A stretch of 64,000 bases of DNA, from contig NZ_AOLJ01000022.1 in NCBI RefSeq assembly GCF_000336775.1, forward strand, positions 1 to 64,000, in the 5' to 3' direction. The notes below the pieces were generated by a model. That model did no database searches and was not told where the DNA came from. It saw only the letters and a list, made by a program, of their open reading frames with translations. Source of the stretch: Haloferax gibbonsii ATCC 33959. Its GTDB lineage: Archaea > Halobacteriota > Halobacteria > Halobacteriales > Haloferacaceae. A program made the position numbers and the translations under genes. The first letter of the stretch is position 1. Each line of letters begins with the position of its first letter. Positions 25,323 to 35,135 of this stretch are shown here, one piece after another.

Positions 25323-27254
25323 TCACTCCGCGTCGGCGAGGAAGTCGGGCTCGGGGCGCTTTTCGTCGTACTCGCTCCGGAGGTGGTCGCGGAACGCCTC
25401 GACGCTCACGTCCTTGGCCTCGCGCTCCTTGCGGTCGCGGACGGAGATGGTCCCGTCTTCTTCCTCGTCGCCGCCGACGATGACCATGTACGGGACGCGG
25501 TCGGTCTGGGCCTCGCGAATCTTCCGGCCGAGCGTCCACGAGCGGTCCTCGATGTCGACCCGGAAGTCGCCGAGTTCGTACTGGAGCTTCTTCGCGTAGC
25601 CCATCTGGTCGTCCGAGATGGGCAGGATGCGGACCTGCTCGGGCGCGAGCCAGAACGGGAACTTGCCGTTGAAGTGCTCGATGAGCACCATGAAGAAGCG
25701 CTCGTAGCTGCCGTAGAGCGCGCGGTGAATCATCACCGGCTGGTGGTCCTCGTTGTCCTCGCCCGTGTACGTCAGGTCGAAGCGGTCGGGCATGTTGAAG
25801 TCGAGCTGGACCGTCGGGCCGTCCCACTTGCGACCGAGGGCGTCCTTGAACGCGAAGTCGATTTTCGGGCCGTAGAACGCGCCGTCGCCGGCCTCGATGC
25901 CGTAGTCGATGCCGCTGTCGTCGAGGACCGCGCGGAGCTGCGTCTCCGCCTGCTCCCAGATTTCGTCGCTCCCGACGGACTTCTCGGGCCGCGTCGCGAG
26001 CGCGACTTCGGCGTCGAGCCCGAACGTGTCGAAGACCGTCAGGATGTTGTCGATGATGAGGTTGATCTCGTCTTCTATCTGGTCGGGGCGGACGAACAGG
26101 TGGCCGTCGTCGATGGTAAAGGACCAGACGCGCGAGAGGCCCGACAGCTCGCCGCGCTGTTCTTTCCGGTAGACCTTCCCGTCCTCGAAGTAGCGCACCG
26201 GCAGGTCGCGGTAGGACCACGACTGCTGGTCGAAGATGGTCGCGTGGCCGGGGCAGTTCATCGGCTTCAGACCGTACTCCTCGTCGTTCACGTCGAGGAG
26301 GAACATGTCGTCGACGTAGTTCTCGTAGTGGCCCGACTTCTTCCACAGCTCCGTCCGGAACAGGTGGGGCGTTTCCACGGGGTCGTAGCCCGCGTCGAGG
26401 TTGAGTTGCTTCGCGTAGTCCGCGAGCTCGTCGAGGATGCGCTTGCCGTTCGGCTGGTACAGCGGCAGGCCCGGTCCGGTCGTCTCGTCGATGGCGAACA
26501 GGTTCAGTTCCTGTCCGAGCTTCCGGTGGTCGCGCTCCTTGGCCTCCTCGCGCATGTCGAGGAACGCTTCGAGGTCGGACTCGGACTCGAACGCCGTGCC
26601 GTAGACCCGGGTCAGCGTGTCGTTTTCCTCGTCGCCGCGCCAGTAGGCCGCGGAGATGTTCAGCAGTTTGACCGCGCCGATTTCGCCCGTCGATTCGACG
26701 TGCGGGCCCTTACAGAGGTCCTCGAACTCGCCCTGCTGGTAGAACGACAGCTCGTCGTCGCCGGCGGCCTCGTCCTCGAGGATGTCGCGCTTGTAGGGGT
26801 TGTCGGCGTACTTTTCGAGGGCCTCCTCGCGGTCGACGAGGGCGCGCTCGATGTCGAGGTCCTCCTCGATGATGTCGCGCATCTCGTCTTCGATGGCTTC
26901 GAGGTCCTCCTGTTCGAGGTCGACGCTCGTCACGTCGTAGTAGAAGCCGTCGTCCGTCCACGGGCCGATGGTCAGTTTGGCCTCGGGGTGGAGCCGCTGG
27001 AGGGCCTGCGCGAAGACGTGAGCCGCCGAGTGGCGGAGCACGTCGAGATACTCGTCGGACTGGTCGGTGACGATGACGAGGTCCGCGCCGTCGTGGAGCG
27101 GCGTCTCCTTGTCCACGAGTTCGCCATCGACGACGCCGGCGACGGTGTCCTTGCCGAGGCCGGGGCCGATTGCGAACGCGGCGTCTCGCACCGTCGCACC
27201 CTCCTCGACGGAGAGTTCCGTCCCGTCGGGGAGGATGACAGCGATATCACTCAT
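25323..27254 (-). CDS. thrS: Threonyl-tRNA synthetase (bacterial-type editing domain)
   Basis: A 643-residue class II aaRS. A TGS domain fills residues 1-60 ([21 protein letters not shown]). The N2 editing domain has HSAAH and CKGPHVEST, the HxxxH and CxxxH zinc-type motifs. The catalytic core has [20 protein letters not shown] (motif 2 region), and a motif 3/anticodon-binding part with [14 protein letters not shown]. This is the bacterial domain order, not the archaeal form with a DTD-like editing domain. A TATA-like ACTTATTC at 27276-27283 on the minus strand supports the start at 27254. Confidence 0.97.
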   Translation of the reverse strand: MSDIAVILPDGTELSVEEGATVRDAAFAIGPGLGKDTVAGVVDGELVDKETPLHDGADLVIVTDQSDEYLDVLRHSAAHVFAQALQRLHPEAKLTIGPWTDDGFYYDVTSVDLEQEDLEAIEDEMRDIIEEDLDIERALVDREEALEKYADNPYKRDILEDEAAGDDELSFYQQGEFEDLCKGPHVESTGEIGAVKLLNISAAYWRGDEENDTLTRVYGTAFESESDLEAFLDMREEAKERDHRKLGQELNLFAIDETTGPGLPLYQPNGKRILDELADYAKQLNLDAGYDPVETPHLFRTELWKKSGHYENYVDDMFLLDVNDEEYGLKPMNCPGHATIFDQQSWSYRDLPVRYFEDGKVYRKEQRGELSGLSRVWSFTIDDGHLFVRPDQIEDEINLIIDNILTVFDTFGLDAEVALATRPEKSVGSDEIWEQAETQLRAVLDDSGIDYGIEAGDGAFYGPKIDFAFKDALGRKWDGPTVQLDFNMPDRFDLTYTGEDNEDHQPVMIHRALYGSYERFFMVLIEHFNGKFPFWLAPEQVRILPISDDQMGYAKKLQYELGDFRVDIEDRSWTLGRKIREAQTDRVPYMVIVGGDEEEDGTISVRDRKEREAKDVSVEAFRDHLRSEYDEKRPEPDFLADAE

Positions 27255-27460
27255 ACGCGCACGGAACGGACGGGGGAGAATAAGTGTTGTTGAGACGAGC
27301 GCGAGCGACGCCCGCTCGCGACCGATTTCGTGCTGTTTGCTAGCACGACAGAGAGTGGGTCGGCGGTCCGACGTGGCCCCGTTGACGCGCTCGCCGCCTC
27401 GCCTTCGGCCCGCTGTTTCGACCCAAAGTACCAATTGGGTCGCACGCGGACCCTGTGGGT

Positions 27461-28951
27461 ATGCGACTTTCTCGACAGAGCGGGGTGTTCATGCACGTCA
27501 CCTCGGTCCCGGGGCCCCACGGCATCGGCGACCTCGGCGACGGCGCCCGCGCCTTCGTTGACTTCCTCTCCGACGCCGAACAGTCGATGTGGCAGTTCTG
27601 CCCCCTCGGGCCGACGGAGCCGGCCATGGCGAACTCGCCGTATCAATCGACCTCCTCGTTCGCCGGCAATCCGCTTCTCATCGACCTCACGGACCTCGTA
27701 GAGCGCGGGTGGCTCACCGAGGACGACCTCGAACCCGTTCCCGACTTCGACCCCCACGCGGTCGACTACGAGCGCGTCGGCGAGTACAAGCGCTCGCGGC
27801 TCCGCACCGCCTTCGACCGCTTCGAGGCCGAGGCCGCCGAGGACGACCGCGCCGCCCTCGACGCCTTCCGCGAGCGCGAGGCCGGGTGGCTCGAAGACTA
27901 CGCGCTGTTCGCCGCCCTCAAAGACGAGTTTCGGCGGGCGTGGATAGACTGGCCGACCGAGTTGAAGACCCGCGACCCCGACGCGCTCGCCGACGCCCGC
28001 GAGGAGTACGCCGACGAGATTCGCTACCGCGAGTTCGTCCAGTTCTGCTTCGACGAGCAGTGGCGCGCCCTCGCCGACTACGCCGACGAGAAGGGCGTCA
28101 CCCTCGTCGGCGACCTCCCCATCTACGTCGCGCTCGACAGCGCAGACGTGTGGGCCGCGCCCGAGGCGTTCGACCTCACCGAGTCGAACGAACCCGCCGT
28201 CGTCGCCGGCGTCCCGCCGAACCCGAACGACTCCGGCCAGCGCTGGGGGAACCCGCTGTACGACTGGGAGACGCTCCGCGAGGACGGCTACGGCTGGTGG
28301 CTCGACCGCCTCCGCCGCCTGTTCGACCTCGTGGACGTGACCCGCATCGACCACTTCAAAGGCTTCGACGAGTTCTGGGCCATCGACGCCGACTCCGACG
28401 ACCCCGGAAACGGCGAGTGGCGCGACGCCCCCGGCCACGACTTCTTCGAGACGGTCGAGCGCGAACTGGGCGACCTCCCCTTCATCGTCGAGGACCTCGG
28501 CTTCCTCGACGCCTCGCTCGTGGACCTCCGCGACCGGTTCGCCTTCCCCGGCATGCGCGTCCCGCAGTACGCCGACTGGTGCAGCGAGGGCGACATGTAC
28601 CAGCCGATGCACTACCCGGAGAACTCCGTCGCCTACACCTCGACCCACGACACCGACACGTTCGTCGGCTACTACCGCGACCTCGACGACCGCACCCGCG
28701 ACTGTCTCCACTACAACATCGGCGCGGACGGCTCGGAGATTCACTGGTCCATCATCGACGCCGTCTGGAACTCCGCGTCCGTCCTCGCGTTCACGACGAC
28801 GCAGGACCTCCTCGGACTCGGCTCCGACGCCCGGTTCAACACGCCCGGCACGCAGACCGGAAACTGGGAGTGGCGCGTCACCCGCGAGGGCCTCGACGAC
28901 GGCGTCGCCGACCACCTCGCGAACCTCACGGACCTCCACATCCGCAACTGA
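27461..28951 (+). CDS. malQ: 4-alpha-glucanotransferase (amylomaltase)
   Basis: A 496-residue GH77 enzyme. Family motifs in order: [12 protein letters not shown] near the start, [25 protein letters not shown], the nucleophile region [13 protein letters not shown], the acid/base region FIVEDLGFL, and [14 protein letters not shown]. It moves alpha-1,4-glucan segments between maltodextrins, so it serves glycogen or starch metabolism. Length is typical of bacterial and archaeal MalQ. ACCCAA...TTGGGT (27421-27440) before the start is a small inverted repeat of unknown use. Divergent from thrS. Confidence 0.95.
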   Translation: MRLSRQSGVFMHVTSVPGPHGIGDLGDGARAFVDFLSDAEQSMWQFCPLGPTEPAMANSPYQSTSSFAGNPLLIDLTDLVERGWLTEDDLEPVPDFDPHAVDYERVGEYKRSRLRTAFDRFEAEAAEDDRAALDAFREREAGWLEDYALFAALKDEFRRAWIDWPTELKTRDPDALADAREEYADEIRYREFVQFCFDEQWRALADYADEKGVTLVGDLPIYVALDSADVWAAPEAFDLTESNEPAVVAGVPPNPNDSGQRWGNPLYDWETLREDGYGWWLDRLRRLFDLVDVTRIDHFKGFDEFWAIDADSDDPGNGEWRDAPGHDFFETVERELGDLPFIVEDLGFLDASLVDLRDRFAFPGMRVPQYADWCSEGDMYQPMHYPENSVAYTSTHDTDTFVGYYRDLDDRTRDCLHYNIGADGSEIHWSIIDAVWNSASVLAFTTTQDLLGLGSDARFNTPGTQTGNWEWRVTREGLDDGVADHLANLTDLHIRN

Positions 28952-29017
28952 GGCCGCCGCCGACCCTCGGCTCGGTTCGACTACACCTTTTTCAGTCGCC
29001 CACCCGACGGCAACGGT

Positions 29018-29962
29018 ATGTCTCGCCGCCTCGGCCTCGGCGCGTTCGCCGCCGGGCTCATCGCCGCGGTTCTCTCGGCGCTCGTCCGCGCGACGACCCC
29101 CCTTTCGGACTTCGACGTGCCCAACGCCGACCTGCTCCTCTCGAAGGGGCTGTCTGCCGCCGCGGTCGCGCTCGTCGCCTACGGCGTCTACCGGTTTCTC
29201 GCCGCGTTCTTCGTCGGGCGCATCGCCGACCGCCGCCGGGCCCACGACGTTCGGAACGTCCTCCGACTCACCCTCGGTGGCGTCGCGCTCGTCGGCGTCT
29301 TCGGGGCGTTCACGGAGCAGTGGCTCGGCGTGTTGGTCTCGTTCGGCGTCATCGGCTTCGCCGTCACCTTCGCGCTCCAACAGCCGATTCTCTCCTTCAT
29401 CGGCTGGTTCTACATCCTCGCGAAGCGACCGTACGCGGTCGGCGACCGCGTCAACATCGGCTCGGTCTCCGGCGACGTGGCCGAGGTCGACTTCCTCGTC
29501 ACGACGCTCTGGGAGACCGGCGGCACCCTCGCGTCGAACCAGCCGTCCGGCCGGACCGTCACCGTCCCGAACTCGCTCGTCCTCTCGTCCGAGGTCGTCA
29601 ACTACGGCGCGCTGTTCGACCGGGTCTGGACCGAGGTACCCGTGCAGGTGTCCTACGAGACGGACCTCCCGTTCGTCCGCCAACTCCTCTTGGACGTGGC
29701 CGACGAGGAACTCGGCGACGACATGGACGCCGCGATGAAACGCTACCGGGCCAGGCTCGCCGAGTCGCCGCTGGACCTCGACGTGGCCGGCGGCCCGACC
29801 GTCAACGTCGCACAGGAGGAGTCGTGGGTCGTCTTCCGACTCCGCGTGCTCGTCCCGCCGACCCGCGCCCAGCGCGTCAAAAACCGGCTCTACGAGCGCA
29901 TCCTCGACCGGCTGGGCGACCACCCCGACCGCGTCAGTTTCCCGGTGAGCCGCAACCGCTGA
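29018..29962 (+). CDS. MscS-family mechanosensitive channel
   Basis: A 314-residue membrane protein. Hydrophobic segments lie near residues 5-22, 33-60 and 85-125. The pore-lining helix region LVSFGVIGFAVTFALQQPILSFIGWFYI is followed by the MscS beta domain (YAVGDRVNIGSVSGDVAEVDFLVTTLWE) and NSLVLSSEVVNYG. It has the full C-terminal alpha/beta region. It opens under membrane tension to release solutes on hypo-osmotic shock. Confidence 0.9.
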   Translation: MSRRLGLGAFAAGLIAAVLSALVRATTPLSDFDVPNADLLLSKGLSAAAVALVAYGVYRFLAAFFVGRIADRRRAHDVRNVLRLTLGGVALVGVFGAFTEQWLGVLVSFGVIGFAVTFALQQPILSFIGWFYILAKRPYAVGDRVNIGSVSGDVAEVDFLVTTLWETGGTLASNQPSGRTVTVPNSLVLSSEVVNYGALFDRVWTEVPVQVSYETDLPFVRQLLLDVADEELGDDMDAAMKRYRARLAESPLDLDVAGGPTVNVAQEESWVVFRLRVLVPPTRAQRVKNRLYERILDRLGDHPDRVSFPVSRNR

Positions 29963-30091
29963 GCGCGACGCGGCTCGCCGCGACTTGCTTCGCTCGTTGC
30001 CGCCCCGATTCGTCGCCTCTCGGCTCGCCGCCGTCCCGTCTCGTCCGCCGGCATCGAAACCCGCAAATCCCCCGCGCCCAACGTGGAAGCG

Positions 30092-31006
30092 ATGGAGACG
30101 GGTGTCATCGACCTCGCGAGCCTCGACGGAGCGTTCGACCTCCAATCGACGCTGGAGAGTGGCCAGTCGTACCTCTGGGACCGTCCCGACGGCCGGATGT
30201 ACGAGCGCGACGCGGCCCACGGCGGCGACGCGTGGTACCAGACGGTCGTCCCGCCGCTCGACGGCGTCGCCGACGAGTCGGCCGTCGTCAGGGTCCGCCA
30301 GACCGACGGCGCGCTGGAGTGGGAGTCGAACCTCGACGCCGTCCCGCTTCTCACCCACCTGCTCCGCCTCGACGACGACCTCGACGCCATCGTCTCGGAG
30401 ATGCCAGACGAACCGCTGGTCCGGCGGGCCTACGAGGCGTACCCGGGCATGCGACTCGTCCGCGACCCGCCGTTCGGCTGTCTCGTCTCGTTCATCTGCT
30501 CGGCGCAGATGCGCGTCTCGCGCATCTTCGGGATGCAGTCGCGGCTCAGAGAGACCTACGGCGAGCGCGTGGAGTTCGACGGCGAGACGTACTTCGCGTA
30601 CCCGACGCCCGAGCGACTGGCCGAGGCCACCGAAGACGAACTCCGCGACCTCAGCCTCGGCTACCGCGCGCCCTACGTCCGGCGGACGGCCGAGATGGTC
30701 GCCACGGGCGAGGCGACGCCCGCCGAGGCCCGCGGCCGCGACTACGAGGACGCCCGCGACTTCCTGACGACGTTCGTCGGCGTCGGCGACAAGGTCGCGG
30801 ACTGCGTCCTGCTGTTTTCGCTCGACTACCTCGAAGCCGTCCCGCTGGACACGTGGATTCGGTCGGCCATCGAGGAGCACTACCCCGACTGCGACCGGGG
30901 GAACTACGCCGACACCTCACGGGCCATCCGCGAGCGCCTCGGCGGTCGCTACGCCGGCTACACCCAGACGTACGTCTTCCACCACCTCCGCTCTGGCGGG
31001 GAGTGA
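30092..31006 (+). CDS. 8-oxoguanine DNA glycosylase (OGG1 type)
   Basis: A 304-residue helix-hairpin-helix glycosylase. The N-terminal region LESGQSYLW (21-29) matches the OGG1 start of the TBP-like domain. The HhH-GPD motif GVGDKVADCVLLFSLDYLEAVPLDTW covers 230-255 in register with human OGG1. Lys234 is the Schiff-base nucleophile and Asp253 the catalytic acid. It should remove 8-oxoguanine and nick abasic sites. The ATG at 30092 is preferred to a GTG three codons upstream. Confidence 0.9.
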   Translation: METGVIDLASLDGAFDLQSTLESGQSYLWDRPDGRMYERDAAHGGDAWYQTVVPPLDGVADESAVVRVRQTDGALEWESNLDAVPLLTHLLRLDDDLDAIVSEMPDEPLVRRAYEAYPGMRLVRDPPFGCLVSFICSAQMRVSRIFGMQSRLRETYGERVEFDGETYFAYPTPERLAEATEDELRDLSLGYRAPYVRRTAEMVATGEATPAEARGRDYEDARDFLTTFVGVGDKVADCVLLFSLDYLEAVPLDTWIRSAIEEHYPDCDRGNYADTSRAIRERLGGRYAGYTQTYVFHHLRSGGE

Positions 31007-31068
31007 GCGGGCGCGAGACGGAGTGGCAAGAAGGTTGATACCCTTCGGCACACAACCTCATCGTAACC

Positions 31069-31506
31069 ATGGACTGCAGAGTCGTCGTCGAGGCCGCGGT
31101 CCCGGTGTACGACGTGGAAACCGTCGACGAGGCGATTCGCATCGCCATCTCGAAGACCGGCGAGATGCTCAATCCCGACCTGAAGTACGTCGAGATTAAC
31201 ATGGGCTCTCGGACCTCGCCCGGCGGCGAGGAACTCCCCCCCGCGTTCATCGCCGCGGACGAGGCGCTCGTCGCCCTCGAACTGGAGATGACCGTCTTCA
31301 ACGTCGAACAGGAGGAACACGCCTCGCGCATCGCCCGCAAGGAGATCGGCCAACGCCTCGAAAATATCCCGCTGAAGGTGCTGTCGGTCGAACGAGTCGA
31401 CGACGATTCGGTCGAGACGGACGGCGAGGGCGACACCCGCGCCGAGACCGGCGCTTCGGACGACGACGCGCTCGTCGACTTCGACGACCTCGTCGACGAC
31501 CGCTGA
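31069..31506 (+). CDS. UPF0212 / DUF555 family protein
   Basis: A 145-residue protein. Its first 110 residues (CRVVVEAAVPVYDVETVDEAI; LNPDLKYVEINMG; ALVALELEMTVFNVE) match the archaeal UPF0212 family, whose function is unknown. The last 35 residues are an acidic tail. It is conserved mainly in euryarchaea, so a housekeeping role is likely. It starts 62 bases after the glycosylase gene. Confidence 0.85.
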   Translation: MDCRVVVEAAVPVYDVETVDEAIRIAISKTGEMLNPDLKYVEINMGSRTSPGGEELPPAFIAADEALVALELEMTVFNVEQEEHASRIARKEIGQRLENIPLKVLSVERVDDDSVETDGEGDTRAETGASDDDALVDFDDLVDDR

Positions 31507-31692
31507 GGCCGTCGCGTCCCGCGTCGTCGCGTCGTCGTCCCGGCCCCGCCCGACTGTTGTTTCTACCCGCGCGTGGAACTCATCCAATTAGCTCGGCACG
31601 GCGGTCGCTCGGGAGCGTCGTCGCGCGAGAGAACGGCGCGGTCGCTCTCGGATGTGTAGGGTCGTAGAGGAGAACGCGTTTCTTTTCTCGGT

Positions 31693-31929
31693 TCAGTCGG
31701 CTTGCGGTGCGAGCGGCTCTGGTTCTGCCTCGCGCATCGCTCCGGTGATTCCTTTCGCCAGTTTAAACACGGCTGCTTTGTGGTCCGTTTTGGACTTGTG
31801 GATGGATGTCGGTCGTACGCCGAGTTCGTTGTACTCGACGAGACTGATTTCCTCGTCCTCCCAGGCCTCAATCTGGGTGTGGACTTCTGCGAGCAGACCG
31901 TGCAGGTGGATGAGTTCCTGCTTCTTCAT
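31693..31929 (-). CDS. UPF0058 family protein
   Basis: A 78-residue helical protein (MKKQELIHLHGLLAEV, then SIHKSKTDHKAAVFKLAKGITGAM), typical of the archaeal UPF0058 family of unknown function. It has more Lys and a lower-GC surrounding than its neighbours. The start at 31929 matches the family's MKK opening; two extra residues are possible. The 186 bases after it hold no recognisable feature. Confidence 0.82.
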   Translation of the reverse strand: MKKQELIHLHGLLAEVHTQIEAWEDEEISLVEYNELGVRPTSIHKSKTDHKAAVFKLAKGITGAMREAEPEPLAPQAD

Positions 31930-32195
31930 GAGCAACCACGGCTTGAGACCGGAGGGATATAGTATTATCTTGAGTCACGTTAGCATCCGACTCCCTTAAA
32001 CCGCCGATTATGGGGGTCTCAGCGGAAATTTCGTGTTCGAACGTTTTCAATTCGTTTGTTGTTTCGCTCCTCGATAGCGAGCGTCGGCGGAATCTCACGA
32101 GTGGCTTATATAGCTATGTAGGGCGCGCGCCGAGCGCCGGTCGCGCGCGCCGGGGGTCGTGAGAATTTTACCCCGGCGTGTGCGTACTGTCGCGC
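31930..32195. promoter_or_regulatory. Divergent intergenic region, UPF0058 to aIF2-beta
   Basis: 266 bases with unusually AT-rich stretches (31955-32060). It has a TATA-like GCTTATATAGC at 32104-32114, a GC-only hairpin (GGCGCGCG at 32122-32129 with CGCGCGCC at 32144-32151), and ATTTTAC at 32165-32171, about 28 bases before the aIF2-beta ATG. No ORF is credible here. Two promoters may feed the aIF2-beta gene, with the hairpin between them. Confidence 0.45.
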
Positions 32196-32603
32196 ATGGA
32201 CTACGACGACCAACTGGACCGCGCGCTCTCGGAGTCGCCGGACGTCGCGGAAGGTGGCGACCGCTTCAGCGTTCCGGAGCCGACGGTCCGCCAGGAGGGG
32301 AACGTCACGGTCTACGAGAACTTCGCGGCGACCCACGACCGCCTCGCGCGCGAGGCGGCGCACGTGCTGAAGTTCTTCCAGACGGAGTTGGGGACGAGCG
32401 CCCAGATCGACGACAGGGGCCGCGCGCGCTTTACCGGCGAGTTCCGCCAGCGCCGCATCGCCGACGCGCTCGACGAGTACGTCGAGTCGTTCGTGCTGTG
32501 TAGCGAGTGCGGGTCGCCCGACACGAAACTCGTCACCGAACAGGGTGCCGAGGTGTTGAAGTGCGACGCGTGCGGCGCGCTCTCGACGATTCCCGACATC
32601 TAA
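32196..32603 (+). CDS. Translation initiation factor aIF2 subunit beta
   Basis: A 135-residue protein with the aIF2-beta core (TVYENFAATHDRLAREAAHVLKFF; RFTGEFRQRRIADALDEYVESFVLC). A C-terminal zinc ribbon has Cys102, Cys105, Cys123 and Cys126. It binds aIF2-gamma in the heterotrimer that carries initiator tRNA to the ribosome. Length is normal for archaea. The start is set by the TATA box 28 bases upstream. Confidence 0.96.
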   Translation: MDYDDQLDRALSESPDVAEGGDRFSVPEPTVRQEGNVTVYENFAATHDRLAREAAHVLKFFQTELGTSAQIDDRGRARFTGEFRQRRIADALDEYVESFVLCSECGSPDTKLVTEQGAEVLKCDACGALSTIPDI

Positions 32604-32661
32604 AAAACGAACGCCAGCCGGGGACGCCCCGGTCGTGCGGCGACCCCTCTCTCGCTCCTCG

Positions 32662-32841
32662 CTACTCGAACTGTTTGAGCGTCTGGAGGTCGCGCTCCGT
32701 CCGCATGAACTCGGCCGTGCGCCGCGTCGCGCCGCATCCCTGACACGAGTAGTTGTCGCGGTGAGCGGGGAGGTCGGTCGGATTCGTCTCCCAGTCCTTT
32801 CCACATTCGGGGCACAAGAGTCGGACGAACGCTTCAACCAT
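32662..32841 (-). CDS. 59-residue zinc-ribbon protein (DUF7836-like)
   Basis: The frame runs from ATG at 32839-32841 to TAG at 32662-32664. It has two CxxC knuckles, CPECG (residues 10-14) and CQGCG (33-37), then a helical C-terminus rich in Arg and Glu (AEFMRTERDLQTLKQFE). I recall haloarchaeal homologues with nearly this sequence annotated as putative zinc-binding proteins. Function unknown. It is convergent with aIF2-beta and upstream of TFB on the opposite strand map, so it sits in an information-processing block. Confidence 0.85.
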   Translation of the reverse strand: MVEAFVRLLCPECGKDWETNPTDLPAHRDNYSCQGCGATRRTAEFMRTERDLQTLKQFE

Positions 32842-32930
32842 ACCCCGTATATGCTTCGGGGGTGCGGATAAATGTTGTTACGGTTTGGCACGACCGAGAA
32901 AAAGTGCGGGCCACCGAGCCCACCGAGCGT

Positions 32931-33929
32931 TTACGCGAACAGGGTACCGTCTTGGACTTCGAGCAGCTCCTTGTAGCGGTTGCGGATGGTGACCTCGGAG
33001 ATGTCCGCGACCGTCGAGACCTCGCTTTGGGTCACCTTCTCGTTGGTGAGGAGGGCGGCGGCGTAGACGGCGGCGGCGGCGAGGCCGACCGGCGACTTGC
33101 CGGAGTGGATACCCGTCTCCTTCGCGTCGCGGAGGAGCTTGCGGGCCTGCCGCTCGGCCTCGTCGGAGAGGCCGAGTTCGCTGGCGAACCGCGGGACGTA
33201 CTGCTCGGGGTCTGCGGGCTTGATTTCGAGCTTCAGCTCGCGGACGACGTAGCGGTACGTCCGGGTGAGTTCCATCTTATCGACGCGCGAGACCTTCTCC
33301 AGTTCGTCGAGCGAGCGGGGAGTGCCCGCCATCCGGGCCGACGCGTACAGCGCCGCGGTGGCGACGCCCTCGATGGAGCGGCCGGGGAGCAGGTCGTCGT
33401 TGAGCGCGCGGCGGTAGATGACCGAGGCGGTCTCGCGGACGTTCTCCGGGAGACCGAGGGCCGAGGCCATGCGGTCGATTTCGCCGAGCGCCTGCTTGAG
33501 GTTGCGCTCCTTGGAGTCGCGGGTGCGGAACCGCTCGTTCCACGTGCGGAGCCGCTGCATCTGCTCGCGCTGGCGCGGCGAGAGGGACTTGCCGTAGGCG
33601 TCCTTGTTCTGCCAGCCGATGTTGGTCGACAGCCCCTTGTCGTGCATCATCTTCGTCGTCGGCGCGCCGACGCGGGACTTGCTGTCGCGCTCTGCGGAGT
33701 CGAACGCGCGCCACTCCGGGCCGCGGTCGACCACGGTGTCCTCGACGACGAGGCCGCAGTCCTCGCAAATCGTCTCGCCGTGTTCCTCGTCGGTGACGAG
33801 GTGGCCGCTACACTCGGGGCAGACCTGCGCTTCGTCCTGCTGTTTTTCGTCTCGCTCGGACTCGCGGGGACGGACGTCCCTGGCCTTTGCGTCGGTACTG
33901 TAGGTTCGGGTGGTTATGGTGTCGCTCAT
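32931..33929 (-). CDS. tfb: Transcription initiation factor TFB
   Basis: A 332-residue full-length TFIIB homologue. The N-terminal zinc ribbon uses Cys37, Cys40, Cys55 and Cys58. The B-reader/linker WRAFDSAERDSKSRVGAPTT follows, then two cyclin folds (about 135-225 and 230-325), the second ending in a DNA-recognition helix (QSEVSTVADISEVTIRNRYKEL) that contacts BRE. It recruits RNA polymerase to TBP-bound promoters. Haloarchaea have several TFB paralogues; which one this is cannot be told. The frame is open upstream, but MSDTITT at 33929 is the family-like start. Confidence 0.96.
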   Translation of the reverse strand: MSDTITTRTYSTDAKARDVRPRESERDEKQQDEAQVCPECSGHLVTDEEHGETICEDCGLVVEDTVVDRGPEWRAFDSAERDSKSRVGAPTTKMMHDKGLSTNIGWQNKDAYGKSLSPRQREQMQRLRTWNERFRTRDSKERNLKQALGEIDRMASALGLPENVRETASVIYRRALNDDLLPGRSIEGVATAALYASARMAGTPRSLDELEKVSRVDKMELTRTYRYVVRELKLEIKPADPEQYVPRFASELGLSDEAERQARKLLRDAKETGIHSGKSPVGLAAAAVYAAALLTNEKVTQSEVSTVADISEVTIRNRYKELLEVQDGTLFA

Positions 33930-34028
33930 GGTGGGGTGGTAGGCGCGGATACGTCTCGGCCGGGAAGACCACAGAAGACGAAAGAATAATCCGGCTTGGA
34001 CTGGCCTTACCATCAGTAAGTCCGAAAA

Positions 34029-34038
34029 GCATATAAAC
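34029..34038 (-). promoter_or_regulatory. TATA box of the TFB gene with a structured leader
   Basis: On the minus strand, TTTATATGC is a strong TATA box. Initiation near 34007 would give a leader of about 75 bases, long for a haloarchaeon. The leader start contains complementary segments (GGACT with AGTCC, 33998-34023) that could form a hairpin. Confidence 0.5.
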
Positions 34039-34151
34039 CTTTCGCCGAAGTCATGCGGGTCAATCGCACGATGTAGCCGCTCTGTCGTCACCTCGCCGAC
34101 GCGAACCGAGCGCCAGACGTGAGCAATCGGGTAGTATATCTCTTTCGTCGC

Positions 34152-35135
34152 TCAGAGCCAGCTCTCCCGTCGGAAGTAGACGAGCAGGACGACGGAGACG
34201 AGCGCCATGCCGAGCATCGTCGCCGGATAGCCGTAGGCCCAGCCGAGTTCGGGCATGTTGAACGCCGACGCGCCGGGGTCGAAGTTCATGCCGTAGATGC
34301 CGACGACGAGCGTGAGCGGGAGGATGATGGTCGCGACGACGGTGAGCGTCTTCATCACCTCGTTCGTCGACTGCGAGAGCGTGTTGAGGTAGATGTCCCG
34401 CGCGCCGCGCGCGAGGTCGCGGTACGTCTCCGTGAGGTCGACCAACTCGACGAGGTGGTCGTACACGTCGCGGTAGTACTTCTCCGTCGACTCGCGGACG
34501 TAGTCGGGGTCGCCGCGGGAGAGCACGCCGACCGCCTCCCGCGTCGGCCACACGGTCTTTCGGAACGACAGCAGGTCGCGCCGGACCGCGTTCAGCCCTT
34601 CGAGCACCTCCGGGTCGGGCCCCTCGAGGATGATGTCCTCGATGAGTTCTATCTCCTCGCCGACCTCGTCCAACAGGCCGAAGTACTCGTCGACGATGCG
34701 GTCGATGACGCGGTAGGCCACGAAGTCCGGCCCGAACCGGAGCATCCGGGGCTCCTCCCGCTCGATGGCGTTCCACACGTAGTTTATCGGCTCTAACTCC
34801 CGGCGCGTCAGCGTCACGAGCCAGTCGTCGCCGAAGCAGAGTCCCACGGGTCTGGTCTGGACCTCCTCTTCGAACACCTGTTCGCCGGCGCGGAGCGTCG
34901 CCACCCGGACGACGACGAACGTGTAGTCGTCGTACTCCTCGGCCTTCGGGCGGGCGTCGTTCCGAACGTCCTCGACCGAAAGCGGGTGGACGCCGAACGC
35001 CTCGGCGACGCGCTCGAACTCCTCCGCGGCGGTCGCGCGGACCCACGTGGTCCCGTCGGCGTCGCGCGCCGCGTCCAACGCGGTCTCCTCGTAGGCCGAC
35101 ACGCCGTCGTCGCCGTAGACGAGCGCCGAAATCAC
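34152..35135 (-). CDS. corA: CorA-family magnesium/cobalt transporter
   Basis: A 327-residue protein: a large cytoplasmic domain (residues 1-265), then two C-terminal membrane helices with the selectivity motif GMN in VVGIYGMNF between them. The end is the basic RRESWL. It forms pentameric Mg2+ channels gated by intracellular Mg2+. The start is GTG at 35135, and the GTG overlaps the TGA of a 51-codon gene upstream (GTGA), so translation is coupled. Confidence 0.93.
   Translation of the reverse strand: MISALVYGDDGVSAYEETALDAARDADGTTWVRATAAEEFERVAEAFGVHPLSVEDVRNDARPKAEEYDDYTFVVVRVATLRAGEQVFEEEVQTRPVGLCFGDDWLVTLTRRELEPINYVWNAIEREEPRMLRFGPDFVAYRVIDRIVDEYFGLLDEVGEEIELIEDIILEGPDPEVLEGLNAVRRDLLSFRKTVWPTREAVGVLSRGDPDYVRESTEKYYRDVYDHLVELVDLTETYRDLARGARDIYLNTLSQSTNEVMKTLTVVATIILPLTLVVGIYGMNFDPGASAFNMPELGWAYGYPATMLGMALVSVVLLVYFRRESWL

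Noticed and set aside
27251..30880. 1209-codon minus-strand frame opposite malQ, MscS and OGG1
   Set aside because: It spans three recognised plus-strand genes and has no motif of its own; an antisense artefact.
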